Assembly: GCA_020809705.1 (NCBI GenBank)
Contig: CP085831.1
Location: 2,976,001 to 3,040,000, forward strand
Direction: 5' to 3'
DNA length: 64,000 bases
Source of the DNA: Calonectria ilicicola
Taxonomy: Eukaryota; Ascomycota; Sordariomycetes; Hypocreales; Nectriaceae
The number at the start of each line of letters is the position of its first letter. Position 1 is the first letter of the stretch. The notes under the pieces were generated by a model. It was not told where the DNA came from. It saw only the letters and a program-made list of their open reading frames with translations, and searched no databases. This document shows, in pieces, positions 45,888-59,141 of this stretch. Position numbers and translations under genes: made by a program.

Positions 45888-46838
45888 CGAACTTTTTTTT
45901 TATTGTTACGGATATTATGAATCATGAATATGCTGTGGTTAGACATCTGGATGATGTTGAATCTAGGATCAGATCAGAAGGATTTATTTAAAGCTGGACG
46001 AAGGCTCGTGCCTCCTCTGGACCACGCTTTACCACCAATAATATTGTATACTTTATAGAGATATGATAGTCTCAATTACTATGTATCATTATATTATGTA
46101 ACATGGTTCTCTGTTTATTAATTTCGTGCTGTCATGATGTTGATGTTACCGGCGCTCACTTTAGGTAAGCCCCTCACCAAGCTTTGCTGCTGAAGACCTA
46201 CTTGGTTTGAGTAGCTTTTTATTACAGTTCAACAGCGATCGCCACAGTAACTTAACAAAAAAGGTTGTGTGGTGCAAAGGATGCGCTTAAAAGGCGCTAA
46301 TTATTGAATAGAATTCTCAACCCATTCGATTCTATTGTGGTATCCCAAATATTTGGCAGTTCGTTTCTTTTTTGGTGCGCTGTGTGTATGAAGATGCAGG
46401 GAATCCGAGCATCGAATCCGAGCCGGAAACGCGCGTTGATTCTCCAAAATGCTTCAAAGCGGAATCAAGTATTGTGAGCTGTAAAGTAAGTTTCTCCGCC
46501 GGAATGGCGCCATGCCTACAGTAAAGTTTCGTGATGAAGCGGCCATTTCTACCGAAAAAAGAGTTTGTGTTGCACTATAACCCCACATAGAGCCGAAGAG
46601 AATTGCTTCCCTTTTTATCTTTTACACAAAATATGCCATTTTGCATTCAATTGACTTGGTATCACGGGTGTTGGGCTCTAATGCGCTTTTTAGTTTTCTG
46701 GATTTAATCCCCATTGGTAGGCCTTCTCGGGACTCATAACACCCCCTGCTTTTGATAGTGATTTGGTGGGATGTTCCCTGTGAAAATATTCATCTTCGAA
46801 AACTTGGAAAAAAAAAAAAAACAGTTTCCCATTAATAT
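45888..46838. other. Intergenic region between convergent receptor and helicase genes
   Basis: 3' flanks only; an A-run at 46807-46820. No ORF or RNA gene is supported. Confidence 0.4.
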
Positions 46839-49800
46839 CTATTTAGTCGCTCTCTCTAACTTTTCTTTAAACTCGGTGTGTAGCTCAGTAAAAGCTCGAA
46901 GCACTCTGAGTAAGCCTTTGTGATTTACTCCGTTGTGGAGCCAGCACTCTTCATCCTGTCCATCAACATTTAAATTCTTTACACCAATAGTGAGGTGGGC
47001 CTTTGTTTCCTCTGTATAGCTAGCGTTGTTTATTTCCTCCTTCTTGATTCGTATTTTGCCACTGTCTTGCAACCCGGGAAGATCTATCTCTGCCTCTGTG
47101 TCCACATTGGAGAGTGACATAGATTTTGTCAGGTCGGAGAGACAGCCAACAATTGTGTACAAAATGTTCAAAAAATCTTGACAAATGTTAGCTGCGTCTT
47201 GAATTTTGACAAAATAGCATACCTTTTAGTCGTGACCAAATCTCTGAGGCTTGGATCTTATTTACCTGCACAATCGTCCTTATATCACCATGTTTGAAGA
47301 AATCGAGCAGGTATGCGTTAAGGGGCAGATCCACTTCTTCGCCATAGACCTGCAAGTATGGTACAATTGATTCTTCTAGGAATACACCGGAGTGAACGGT
47401 ATTGCATAGTTTTGAAAGGGTAGAGAATTTGTCACCATGGCCAGATAGAGCGACAAATGGTGAGCGGATAGTAGGTGGGGGTGTTGAGGCGTTGGCTCTG
47501 ATATTCAATTTTACCCCAGACCCGATATGAAGCTGAGTGAGCGGAAGTTTGTCATCTTCATCGTCCAGGTACTGATCGACATAAGTCTTCGCGTATAACT
47601 TGAAAAGAGACAGGGTTTCAGAGTTGTGTATGTTGAGTGCGTCTTTTGCAGCTTCGGGCAATGGTGGGAGAAAGACGACGGACGAAGAATGTCTGATGGC
47701 ATCATCAATGAACTCGATATCCGAAAGTTTGCATGGCTGGCGCTCGAAAATATGCGACAAAACAAGCATCAATGTGAGCAGGACTCGTTCCGGATTAATC
47801 TCGATGTCTTTGCACAGTTTGTGAAAGTAGCCTTTACTCAGTAACGCATGGAATGCCCACACAGAATTTCCAGTGTAATATAGAGGTGAGATGAAATCTG
47901 CAAAGTTTATGGGGGCACCGTGTGCGTCAAGCAACAACTGCCGGCGCAGATATTCGATGGAGAAGCGTAGGTGGTGTTTGGTTGTTATCCCAGACTCTGG
48001 CAGACCGAGATACGGATGCGGCCGTGAGAAGATAGTGTCAACAGTCTGTAGGGCGAAAGCTGAATTATTGGACCTATCAAGAAGCATTGACAAGCGGAGA
48101 ATGAAGGATGTGTCGAGGGGATACTGAGTGGCGAGGTCTGGCAGGCGAGAACTCAGCAGCCGGAACACTTTTTTCTTGGGAATCCCAACAAACAGAACGT
48201 TTCCTAGCACATCGAAGCCGCGACGACCAGCACGACCAGCTGCCTGGCGAAAGTTGAGCGCTGTTAGAGACATGGAGTCTCCTGCGAATACAACTGTTTT
48301 GCAAGGCATATTGATACCCAATGCAAGCGTGCCTGTCGCAAAGACGACCCGCAGAAAGCCTTTGCGAAAGAGCACTTCTACAGTCTGGAGGTACTTGCGA
48401 TTCATTCCCGAGTGGTGCACTCCAACTCCACGCTCTAGCCCACGAACAAGCCACTCAGGCACCTTACGGTTTCGTAGCTCCGACTGCATCTCGTCTAGCT
48501 CGGATCGAGTCAACTTGGAAATGTCAGCAAAATGGAAGCCGTCAATAGGCGCGTCTGGATTAAACCCGGCCAAGATATTAACATCAGCCTCGGCCTGTTC
48601 GCGAAGACGTTCGGCTCGCGAGATTTTCTCATCGTCTTCATCACCTTCACCGCGCTTCTTCTTCTTTGGCTCCTTTTTCGGGGCCTTGGCAGCACGAATC
48701 TCTAGTCCTTTCATGTACTGATTGAAATCGGCCATCTTCTTTTGCCAAGACGGCTTTGAGGCCTTCCATGCTTCCTCTCTACTACTAAGCTCATCTAAGA
48801 TGGCATTTGCCAGCGAGTCGCACACGGTATGATCATAGTTGAATAAGAGGCACGGCAAGGCATCTTTGGCGTGCAAGTCAACTAGAACGGGTAGCATCAT
48901 GGACTTGAGGTTGTCTGCATCGACGTTGCGATGATCACAGTCTTGGTTACAGCTTTGCTTGGTGCTCATGATATCGCGAGTCACAATATGCTTGAGAGGG
49001 CTAGCAAAGTCTCGGTGAACGAGATCGAAAGGCGAGCTGTCATCAAGCATCCACCTCCGGAGTATTGATTTCAGTTCCGCCTCCCACGTGATAATGTCTG
49101 TTTTCTTGACCAGCTGGGGGAGGATGTTGTCCGGATGTAGCGAGTGAGGAATATTGTGCCTGTCTGTAGCGTGCTGAGACATAACACGCCAGAGTCGCAG
49201 ACAGTCGCGAGCTTCGAGACTTAAGTCATTGGGTATTCCCTTCTTTCTGTTTGCCAGACTAGCCACAGAATGCACAAAGGCGAATGCATTTGATCTATCA
49301 AGGCCTGGGATATAAAGATCTGGGAGGGCGGGTAATCCAGAGAAACAAAATATCTTTGGGGGCACATAAATGAAGTTTCGTAGGCTTGAGTATCGATGTC
49401 GATGCTGAACCGTAACGAACTCGTTGGAATTGGCTCTTTCGGTCAGTGATAGCCAATCGCCCAATTCCTTAGGATTCCCAATGGTAGCAGATAGAGCTAT
49501 GATGGGACACGGAGCCTGCAAAAGAAGTTGTTCCCAGACAATGCCGTCCTTACCTTGGCCAATGCAATGGATCTCGTCAAATATGATCCGTCTAATACGC
49601 GTGGACCACGAATTCTTCTTCTCCGCATGTGAGGGTGAAAGTAGCATGCTCTGGAGCATGTGTGGAAGGGTCACGAGGATTTGACAGCCAGTAGGATTGT
49701 TGATGCGGTAGTCACGAGTGTGAATTGCCCAAACTGAACGGCCGGCATGCTTGTAATTCTTGGAAAAGCGACCGTGAACCTCGGCGGCAATCTGGTTGAC

Positions 49801-52367
49801 GAGAGCCGTGGTTGGTGCGACATATATGAGAACGCTATCATCATCGGTTTGAAGAACCTTTTCCATGGCGTAAAAAAAGATGAATGTCTTTCCAGCGGAT
49901 GTCGGCGCTATTACCAACAGGCTCTCTTCTCTGTCAATGGCATCAAGAACACGCCGCTGCCAGCCATCAGGCTCGAATTGCACGCGATTGTCTGGAGCCG
50001 AGTCCATGGCGCGGTCAAGGTAGGGACCGCAGTGCTCAAGTTGAAACTCCATAAACTCCATGGGTGTTTTGAGTGGAGCGAGATATCGTTTTTGAGCGGT
50101 CTTTAGGTCTAGACAAAAAAAGGCTAATTGCCGTGATGGCGCATTGGCCTTGATGTTCAGCCCGAGAAAGCCAAGAGACTTTATAATCCCTTCGGCGGCT
50201 ATAGCAACCTCTGGAGTAACACCTGCAGTTTCAAGGGACAAGCGATGGATAGAATCCCATATCAAAGCGGCAATACTCATCTTATTCATGTCAGCCTTCC
50301 CGCTGGCAATGACACGGAAAAGGCAGTCAACAGTAAAGAGTTGAACCTCAGGGCTTAGCTCATCATTCTTGTCCAAGGTCTGCAAATATTGCAAGCCGAG
50401 TCTTTGACGAGTTATTAGGTCGTCTTCATCCATGATGCTTTTGCACTTGCTTCTCCAAAAATTGAGCTTGATGTCACTCTTCGGCTTCATGTTGATTTTA
50501 GCAGCAGCTTCGAGTGCAGCCGTTCGACCTCCTTTTTTATTGGGATTTCCAGGTTTTTTGCTTCTTTTCGAAGACATTTGAGCCGTATTTTGGTCTTTGG
50601 CTGGTTTGGGGGCGGTTGGCTTTGGATTGTGGTCTGACGAGCCGGTAATAATGATCTGCGGCTCAAGAATCTTGCCTGAGACGTTCGTGAGACTGGCGGC
50701 ATACACTTGGATTTCCTTTTGGAAATTTTGATTTTGTGTGAGAGAACCCTTCTTGGCATCTCGCTGGTGCTGAAGATTTGGCTTTTTAACGACAGGAGCT
50801 TTTTCTTGATTCTGCCAGTATGCAAGTTCTTTCAAAATATGAATTTGTTTACGGGTTAGGTGTATGGGGCTTGCATCAATGTTGAGATGAATGGCATCAA
50901 GGTGTTTATAGAATACCGGGTTTTTGAAAGGCATGAGGGCGCCATCGGTGAACGACGTAACCGTGACTGCCCCAGGCATCTTGGGCTTGGTGAAGTCACC
51001 TAGCTCAACTATTGGAAAATCGCAGATACGAGAAAGTGTCTTACGAAGGTGGTCATATCTTCCTTTTATATTTTCTCCAGCTAGAAGGATTGAACGAAAC
51101 TCGCCATTGCTCATGATCTCAGAAAGCAACCGTCCATCAACCAAAACAACGAGATTATGCGAGACGTCTGAGGAATTGAGGCTGGTGATAAACGCTGGAT
51201 TCAAGATAACGGAAAGCGCTGATTGTATGAATGCCGAAAGTGTATGCATATAGCTACTTGTATTGTGAAGTGTGGGTAAGTAGCGGCGCTCGAGAGGAAG
51301 AAAAGATAGCGCTGCAGTGTGAAGTAGAAATAGAGCAGCATCGCCTTCGGAGATCTTTTTAGCTTCGAACGAGCTTATGAGGACCAATAGTGTGATTTGG
51401 TCGGCTTCAGAAAAGCTATCGAGCTCCTGAATAGGTTGACAATGATCATACGTTTGGTATTGTGATTTCCAAGGTTCGAAGGGTTGAAGGGTCGTCTCGG
51501 CGAGCTTCTTCACTTCGGAGTGTACATAAATACTGGTCAAAACCTAAATTCGATCAGAAACAGAAAGGAGGAGTTGCTTCGTGACACTATACTTTGTTAT
51601 CAATGAACTGCACTTCGTTGATAAGTACAGCATAATACTGGTTTGTTAGGAACCAGGAAATCATGGCCCGAAGTCTCAATTTGGCCACAGTCGTGTGATT
51701 TGATACAGTCTCGTCGGTTTGAAAAGGGTCTTCAGATGTGGGATAAATCCTGGGCGCGTAGTCTAGCTCTCTCTCCGATGTCGAAACTTGTCCATTGTTT
51801 AACTGAAGATTTCGTGACATAGCGCCATCATGAACCATAATAAAGTAAGCATCTGAATCTTCGAGAAATTTCTTGAAGTCCTTTTGAAGATATGACTCAA
51901 AGCTATGAAACTGGATACCGCAATCAACAAAAGGATCAGTTTGAAGGTGGCGCATGATGACTGCGCGAGCGAGGCGGTACTTGGACATGGCATGGCTGTT
52001 GGCTGCTGGAGGGATACACAGTAACTCGTTTTGACGAAAGCAGATTATCTGGAAACGACCCTTGCGTAGAATGAGGTCTTTGAGAAATTTCTCAACCACG
52101 TAAACGGCGTGGAGAAGCTGAAATCCATCTGGGAACGTTAGCTTTATAGCTGTTATTCTAGATCTACTTACAGCCAAAGTCAAGATTAGGATCTGAGAAG
52201 CAGCGGAGGAGTAGAGAATCAAATTCAATCAAGAATAGCTCATTGCTGGCGTAGTCATCAAACAGGTTGACGTGTCGCGATGGCAAGGTGTGATACCAGC
52301 GGAAAACCTCGCCAGCCTTGGAGCACGGCTCCAACAAAGGTTGAGCGAGTTGAAGGTTGGATGGCAT
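46839..52367 (-). CDS. DDX60-like SF2 RNA helicase
   Basis: Exons on the minus strand: 52367-52172, 52128-51593, 51543-47223 and 47176-46839; 1796 residues, close to animal DDX60. Seen: an N-terminal region with FLIEFDSLLLRCF and LHAVYVVEKFLKDL, a basic linker, and a Ski2-like helicase core with Walker A IAPTSAGKT near 795, DEIH in IIFDEIHCIG near 900, LSATIGNP near 925, VHHSGMN and TGTLALGINMPCKT. QAAGRAGRRGFDVLG is followed by the typical C-terminal helical part. In animals DDX60 is an antiviral sensor cofactor; the fungal role is not established. The gene is far larger than its neighbours and intact in every exon join. Confidence 0.92.
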
Positions 52368-53522
52368 GGGTAAGTTGAAAGAAAAGCTATTGTGAGAATG
52401 ATAGCAGACGAAGCAAATACTCAGACGATATCTACCGACCCAAAGTTCATTTTCCTAGCGTGCCTTCGGTGGCGATGCGGTACTTTTGTCTGGCGCTTTG
52501 AGAAACGAGGTGATGAGATGGTTTTATATTTGCTTTGTGTACTCCCACGTGGCTTGAGTCACACGCCCGCACAGCCAGGACAGTGCAGCGTGGTTCCAGG
52601 CCTTTGGGGCATGGGCCGGTTTTGTTCACAAAAATGCACGTGCTAGAAGTACGCCGGCCCGCCGTTTCCCTAGACGTCCTCCTAAGATAAGAAAAGCCAG
52701 AAAAGGGTGACCCTGGAGGCACCTGGAGACGTTGGCTTCAACACCGGATGCCCCATCAGTCGAGGATACTGCGATTATAGTCGGAACTGAACGATGATTC
52801 CTATTCTCGGATTAAAACTATTGAAAACCTTCCTCGAAATATGCAATTTCTCCCGGACACATCGCTGCAGTGATGCTGCTTTCGAATAACCACGGGGAAG
52901 TTGAATGAATGCGGAAGTGTGTCCACTTCACTCATTGACCAACTGACGCTCTGTATTCTGAATCTCTATGGGTATTGCACTGCACCCTTTCACAAAGCTT
53001 CAGTTCCTGACATTAGTAATCAATATCAATATCGTTTTCTTTAAGAGGGATACGCACTGGGTGCATCATCGCCCTAGAACTAAGTAACAAGTGTGACACG
53101 TCTTAATCGGTCTAACCCACCTCACCATTTAACCAACCCTGTCCGCCTCCATGATTTCGCTCCTGTATTAGGAATCTCTGCAAATTGGTGCGAAAAAGGT
53201 GGGGACTTCTAGACTTGTCAAGTGTCAAGTAACCTGTTAGTGATTGGTCAGCACACGCTCAGATATAGCCAACAACAGGGCAAATATGGTAGGTGGAAAG
53301 GCTACGTAGTAGAAATAGACCCGTTTTCCCCCATTTGGATTTGTTTCTCATGCTTCGCGTATGGTTACTCTTGCTCTCAACTTATGGTGCACCTAGTAGC
53401 AGTGGGATTGAAGTGATCAACGGGAAGCCGATTGAACGCGCTAATCCACTTGTCATTAATGTGCTTCTGATGCCCTCGATACATATTTAAGCCCTAAACA
53501 ACCAGGGCACTGCTGGAGAGCA
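52368..53522. other. Intergenic region upstream of the DDX60-like gene
   Basis: Promoter of the helicase and 3' flank of the kinase-like gene. No other feature is supported. Confidence 0.4.
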
Positions 53523-54698
53523 TCATGTCTCCAATTTCTTTCTTGAGCAGAAAGACACCTCGATTTCTTTGATCATAGCATTGTACTCCATGATCAAGGG
53601 TGCCGTCCTCGTGATACGCTCAAGAACAAGCGGTCTGGTCTCGACATGGCCCGGCGGCTCAGGGTCCAGTCCTGCCAAAACGGGGAATTGAGCAGCAACA
53701 TCATGCGGAGCAGCCATGATACCGTCCATGTCGATGACACCGATAATGTTAAACTCTTGATCAACAAGTAGGTTGTGAGGACCAAAATCTCTGTTTGTGA
53801 CACAGAAAGGGGGGCTGTTGCCAGGATTGCCGTCACTTCTGGACAACTTCATCAAATGTGTGAAAAGAACTGGCAGTGCGAAGGACGGGCTGTTTAGGAC
53901 CTCGTACGATGCGTTGTTTCCACACACTTGGAGACAGTGATCAGCGACATCAGCAAAATAGTCTGACGCGTGCGCCCAAGGGCCTTTGTTGGTCTCGATA
54001 TCTGGGCCTATAAAGAACTCCTTTGTCGTTGAGTCTTGATATAAGATTCCGATTCGATTGAATTCGATGGTGGAGAGGACGGCCTGGATCCTGGCCATTT
54101 CCCGTCTGAATTTCTTGTCTTGTTCGGGAGTACCATACAGGCCAAGTGCACAGTCTTTTGCGAGCCGCACGTCAGAAGCAACGGTGCCATGGATGTAATC
54201 CATCAGAATGTATGGAGCGCCTACTTCGTTTTCTTGTTCGGTGTTATAGGAGTGAACTACGGGTGCTGGTATGTCGGTCTTCTCAGCATTTCTTCTAATC
54301 AGCACCAGTGCAGAAAATGGCTGCTGGCTTGTTGCGACTGCTCACTTCAAAAAGTTTATTCTCGCCACTTCGACTTCCATGATGCTCGCGACACTCGCAG
54401 TCTCCTTTCCAGCAGGCATAGCGGAAACAGGTGGCATTCTGAGCCTAGCGATCCAGCTTACTTGGTCCTCAAAGATGATTCGCCTCACCATGTTGGAGTG
54501 GCCGATGGAGAATCTATCGCTAAGTTTGCATAGAATCTCATGGCGAAGGGTTGAATCAATCGAGAGGAGAGATTCCTATTTGATGGCAGCAATAAATGTG
54601 TCTGCTCGTTGATGGAATTCATCGTCTAGCTGAGTGGCGTCGGCCCCAATCCAGGAACCACTTCCCAAAACGCCAGTGTTGAGTGAGATGGGATCCAT
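53523..54698 (-). pseudogene. Aminoglycoside-phosphotransferase-like kinase with TAG at codon 41
   Basis: Exons 54698-54346 and 54294-53523 (51-nt intron), 375 codons. Codon 41 (54578-54576) is TAG, with similar-looking coding sequence on both sides (GADATQLDDEFHQ before; FSIGHSNMVRRIIFEDQVSWIARLRMPP after). Later parts include PYILMDYIHG, the catalytic-loop variant NRDFGPHNLLVD (family norm H-x-D) and IDMDG (norm IDWD). The APH fold phosphorylates small molecules or proteins; fungi carry many such genes of unknown substrate. A CAG-to-TAG change would explain the stop. Alternatives: an intron with a poor GTTTTG donor ending at that TAG, or a start at the Met 28 codons further on. Confidence 0.72.
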
Positions 54699-55937
54699 TG
54701 CGAGATGTACCTTGTCCTAAAAAGTCTTGTTTGTGAAGTTGCCTCAGAGTAGACAGTGAATGGAGGTCTTCAGTTGAGGCAGGGAAGGATATTGTTCCGC
54801 ACCAACCTTGATCCGAACCGCCCTCCTGTCACTGATTCACAGTAGACCTCAGCTTAGTGGGATTAACTAAGCCACAACTCGGTCGTGATTTGATGAAGAA
54901 TTTTTGTACTTGGCCCCAACGTGGTTTGGCCGAAGTTCAATCCATTTCCAATATTGCTGGGGTCATGTGCAATCTTAGAGAAAGCGGTTTTGTGAAGACT
55001 CGCCAGATTATCACCGACTACCCTGTAGAATGGTACGAGACCGTTATAGGCCATATGTTATTGGTTGTGAGGTCACTTAACTTAAGTCCCCTTCCACTTA
55101 CTGACACAAAGGACCCCTGACTTTCCATGCATAAACCTCAAGGTCAATGGGAAACAGCTTAACTCGATTATATCTGCTATTGCATTGCATTATTCTCAAC
55201 TCTGGATATGGATTAATGGATTAAGTCTATAGATAAACCCCACATGTGAGAAAATTTCGCCAATGACAACGATAAAGCTTCGCCAAATTTCGCAATCCCA
55301 ACCCGACCCATCTTGACAAGGCCAAGAAAATAACCGCCAAGAGATGTATTGATAAATAGGGTGGTATTAGTTTGCTATTCAGATTGGTTCGTAGCAATCC
55401 CCCCATTTTTTGCAATCACAACTTATTGCTCTCGTGAAAGTTGTGATACACAACGGGGTTATTTTCGTAGTTACCTGACAAGTAAGACTTATAATTTTTT
55501 TTTCTTTGTAAGTCTCTAAAGATTTTTTATGGAACATGAATTAATTTAGTGATTGTAAAAGGCATTGAAAAAGCAGCTGGCAGTTGGTGCTGCTGACTCG
55601 AGCGCAACTCCGAAATATCCGTGCCCATCATTTCCATTTTGGGCACAGCACGCCCTACAAGGAAATTATAATTGGGTCAAGCTTAATTCTATATGCAAAG
55701 CTTAACAAACCCGTATTGCCCTGCTATTGGGGGTTTGTATCGCCGATCGCAACTGTGTAATTTAAATGCTGTTCAGATTGTCGTGGCGAAGCATGTGTGT
55801 TTGGTTGTCAATAGCTACATTAAGATCATCTCGCCCACAATGATCATTTGGTTTGGGCGGTCATGATCTTTTCTCCCACTATCGTTGATATCTAGTCACT
55901 CATTTTCAATTTAATCATCTAACCAAAGACTGCCATC
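54699..55937. other. Intergenic region between divergent kinase-like and PhiA-like genes
   Basis: Promoters of both flanking genes; C/T-rich leader just before 55938. Nothing else is supported. Confidence 0.4.
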
Positions 55938-56579
55938 ATGCACGTCAAGTCTGTCATTTTCGCTGCAGGCCTTGCCAGCGCTGCTCCTCACGTGGCCCCC
56001 CGAAATGTCACCGCTCCTGCGTCCATCGTCGCCGCTCCCGACTACTTTCATGTTGTTACTATCCGACCTGCAAGCACGCTTGATCATTCCTCTTTTAAAG
56101 CTGCCAAAGGCAGCCTTTTCCTCAACCTCCCCCGGTCTAACGCTTCCTGCGATGCTACTGTCGGTGATTGGGCCACTTTCTACCTCAAGGACGGCGCTGC
56201 CTACCTCTACAAGACCGATAATCCCCCTCAGCAACTCTACACTGATCGCTCAGGAATGGGTATGTTTAACACTTGTTCGGCGACTGGAATTCAGGCTAAC
56301 CACAAATATTTTACATTAGGTATGGGCAAGTTGGGCTATATCACAGGTGCTCAATCTCCTCCTCGTAACGCAGAGCTGACTGGCTTTGCCTTTGCATCTG
56401 ATGGCGGGCTAGAGTTTGACGGTACCGGGTTTAAAGCCTGTCCCAACAGTATTGAAGGCGCCTGGAGCCTTTGGGTTGACACTGGCGTTGATAAGCCTGG
56501 CTGGAACGAAGGCTGCATCAGTGTTAAAACTCGCGTGATCGAGGAGCTTAGCCCTGTCGGCTGCCTTTACGCCGAGTAA
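55938..56579 (+). CDS. phiA: PhiA-like secreted cell-wall protein
   Basis: Exons 55938-56259 and 56320-56579, 193 residues. The 60-nt intron is a multiple of three and open, so an unspliced frame also exists, but splicing restores the family block DRSGMG-MGKLGY. Seen: a signal peptide (MHVKSVIFAAGLASAAP), YFHVVTIRPAS, ATFYLKDGAAYLY, DRSGMG, GYITGAQ, FKACPN and GAWSLWVDTGV. PhiA of aspergilli is a wall protein needed for normal phialide and conidium formation; here the role is inferred from similarity. Four Cys probably form two disulphides. Confidence 0.88.
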   Translation: MHVKSVIFAAGLASAAPHVAPRNVTAPASIVAAPDYFHVVTIRPASTLDHSSFKAAKGSLFLNLPRSNASCDATVGDWATFYLKDGAAYLYKTDNPPQQLYTDRSGMGMFNTCSATGIQANHKYFTLGMGKLGYITGAQSPPRNAELTGFAFASDGGLEFDGTGFKACPNSIEGAWSLWVDTGVDKPGWNEGCISVKTRVIEELSPVGCLYAE

Positions 56580-57667
56580 TAAGAAAGCTGGATGGGAAAT
56601 CTATACAACTGCGCTAGTGGTGACCATTTTTATTCTCATTTAATATTGCGCCAAAGTACTTAGTTTTATTATGCAACTGGAACCATATCGCAGAAAATAC
56701 TCTTCATGTTTTGAATCAGTGCCTGTCATATCCGTAGTCTTTCGTAGGGAGTAGAAAAACCGAGACACAGCTCTTTATTTGGTGCGGGTAAGGAAAAGGT
56801 GGTACTCGGAATAAAATATATGTTTAGGAAGGGATATTGCAGAGGAAGTTCTTGCGCCATGCTCAGATCAGATGTTGCACAGCGAACCCAAATATTGCAA
56901 TCATGATGATGTTGTGTAAACGACTTAAGAGTTTTGCTAATTATAATCATCGATAGTTACTTCCATTGCCATGATATAATCTACAATGCATATTGGACTT
57001 GTCTGTTCCGGCACTAGTACCTCGGAATCGTTTTAGATGAAAGAAACCGTTGGGAAAATGTGTCTCAATATTGGTTTAGCACGATTTTAGCTCTCTACAC
57101 CACAAGACTAGTTTCTCAACGATCTAGTTCACCCCGCTAACGCGGTCCAGACCTTGTTTAAAATCATCAAGATCAAGGCCTTGGAGATGAAATGTGGATT
57201 TTAGTTTTGATGTAGTTGACAAAAAAAAAACACTGACTCACCAAACCACGACCAAAGCGAGTAAAGAAGGGAATATTGTCGGAAAAAACGAACAGCAATA
57301 TAATAGCTCTAAGTGGGAGGAATTAGTTTTTTGCCCAACAGCATATGCAGTGGAGCTACGGCAGTGCCGATAGGGGATAGTGAAGATAATGGTAATGAGT
57401 CGTTAGAGGCCTAATTTACTCGTGGAGCGCTAGTTATGGCAACACCAGAACCGCTGGCCTGGACCTTCATTAGCGGGCGCCACGACCAGAACAGGGCTAG
57501 TAGTTTTTAATAGCTTCAAAAGTGACTTGACTGCCTCTCTTGTCGGGTTCTAGTGAGAACCGCCCAGCTTTATAAGTTTAACCATTGATCCACCAGGAAC
57601 GCCTTGCCAACGGTACCCCTAGCTCTCACTTTTCAACCCTGACCTTGATTGATCTTCAACCTCCACC
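56580..57667. other. Intergenic region upstream of the Thr-rich protein gene
   Basis: No gene, repeat or RNA is supported. The final 60 bases are C/T-rich. Confidence 0.4.
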
Positions 57668-59141
57668 ATGAAGTTTCAGGTACTCAGTATATTTTTGCCT
57701 ACCATGGCTTTGGCCAATGCGCTACTTCTCAAGTGCAAGGCACCCTCTATGCTATGCAAATATGTCGACGATACACATGCTCAGCGCTGTGAAAGTCTCA
57801 TAGGTATGTGGTTGAGACCATTGAGGCCACAAACAAATCTCACACCCTTGTTTAATACCTAGCTGCCAAAAGAATCCGAACATCAACATGTCAGATTTTT
57901 GATGAGATTACAACGACAATTACTATCTATCCGACAATAACTCTAACGAACACTATTTCTCCCCCTGAACATACGAAAACCGTCCATTATACAATCAACG
58001 GAAACGAGAAATCGTAAGTATTACGAATATCCAAAGGCTCCATGATATGTATCAGCTAATTCTGAATTATTTTGTTGTCGTAGCATCCTGACAGCGACAG
58101 TAACAAAAACAAAGGTTACGAAAATTGCCAGCACCACCACCTCGACAGCCACTTCTACGGTTTTCACTACCAAGGAGGAGACTTCATTTGCCGCTGCCAC
58201 AGTGTATGCATCACCTGGAATTCATAAAATATCATCAATAACCACTAATTCATTGTAGAACTTCGACTAGTACCAGCTTGGTCCCCTGGCACCAGCTCGT
58301 CTGTGACCCCCAGCGCAGACTCAGACGGAGAAACGGGCCTCTGCCTACAGAGTGTTGTACGATAATATGATCTCGAATGATCTACTGTTTTCCCGGCCGT
58401 GCTAACATAGCGATAGCTTGCTTTATTACCTCTACCGAAACACACCAGCATACGAAGACTGCTACTATCACAAAGCCAGCGATCACAAAAACCGCCAATG
58501 AGAAGTGCGGCGAGACCCCCACCGTAACCCATACAATTACTGTGACCAATAATGGTGGGAAAATTGGATCCGCACCCAAGATAACAAAAACAATTACCGA
58601 AACTATCACGCAAACCGACCACACTTTGACTACCAAACTTGAACATACAACCACAACTTTGACCAAGACAAATATTGCGACGATTACTTCTACTATTAGC
58701 ACCAGTGTGACAACAACTGAGACTGCAACACCGTGCGACAACGTCGACCAATTGATAAATAATGCAGTATATGCCTTCCCTAATGTTCTTGAACAGGTTA
58801 TCAGCAGTAGCGCTGTGACAGATTGCTGCCAGAAATGCTACGCAACTGAAAATTGTTCTTTCTTCTCTTTCAAGACTCAGCCCAGTTCTACATGCACTCA
58901 TTTTTACATTCAAAAGTCACAACAACGATGTCCAGGAATTAGCCCCACGTGTCCTTTGGGTCTGTTGTACTTTAACCAGAATACTGGAGGCATGGACACG
59001 GCCTGGGGATATATGGGACCTTGTTATTCCGGGTATGAATATATTTTCATTGCAATGGCTGGGTTTCTATCTCACTTTGTATGGCCTACTGACTTTAGAT
59101 TTTGTACAGATACATGGGTGCAAATTCAAGATAACGGATAA
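57668..59141 (+). CDS. Secreted Thr-rich mucin-like protein with a Cys-rich apple-like C-terminal module
   Basis: Exons 57668-57803, 57863-58013, 58084-58203, 58259-58356, 58411-59032 and 59099-59141; 389 residues. Seen: a signal peptide, a short Cys-containing stretch, then a long Thr/Ser/Lys-rich region with TITKT and TTTLTKT repeats likely to carry O-glycans, then a module starting CDNVDQLINNAVY with DCCQKCYATENCSFFSF and CPLGLLYFNQN, which resembles PAN/apple folds of fungal wall proteins. Function is inferred as surface or matrix binding. The short fourth exon, with an Arg-rich piece, is the weakest part of the model. Confidence 0.75.
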
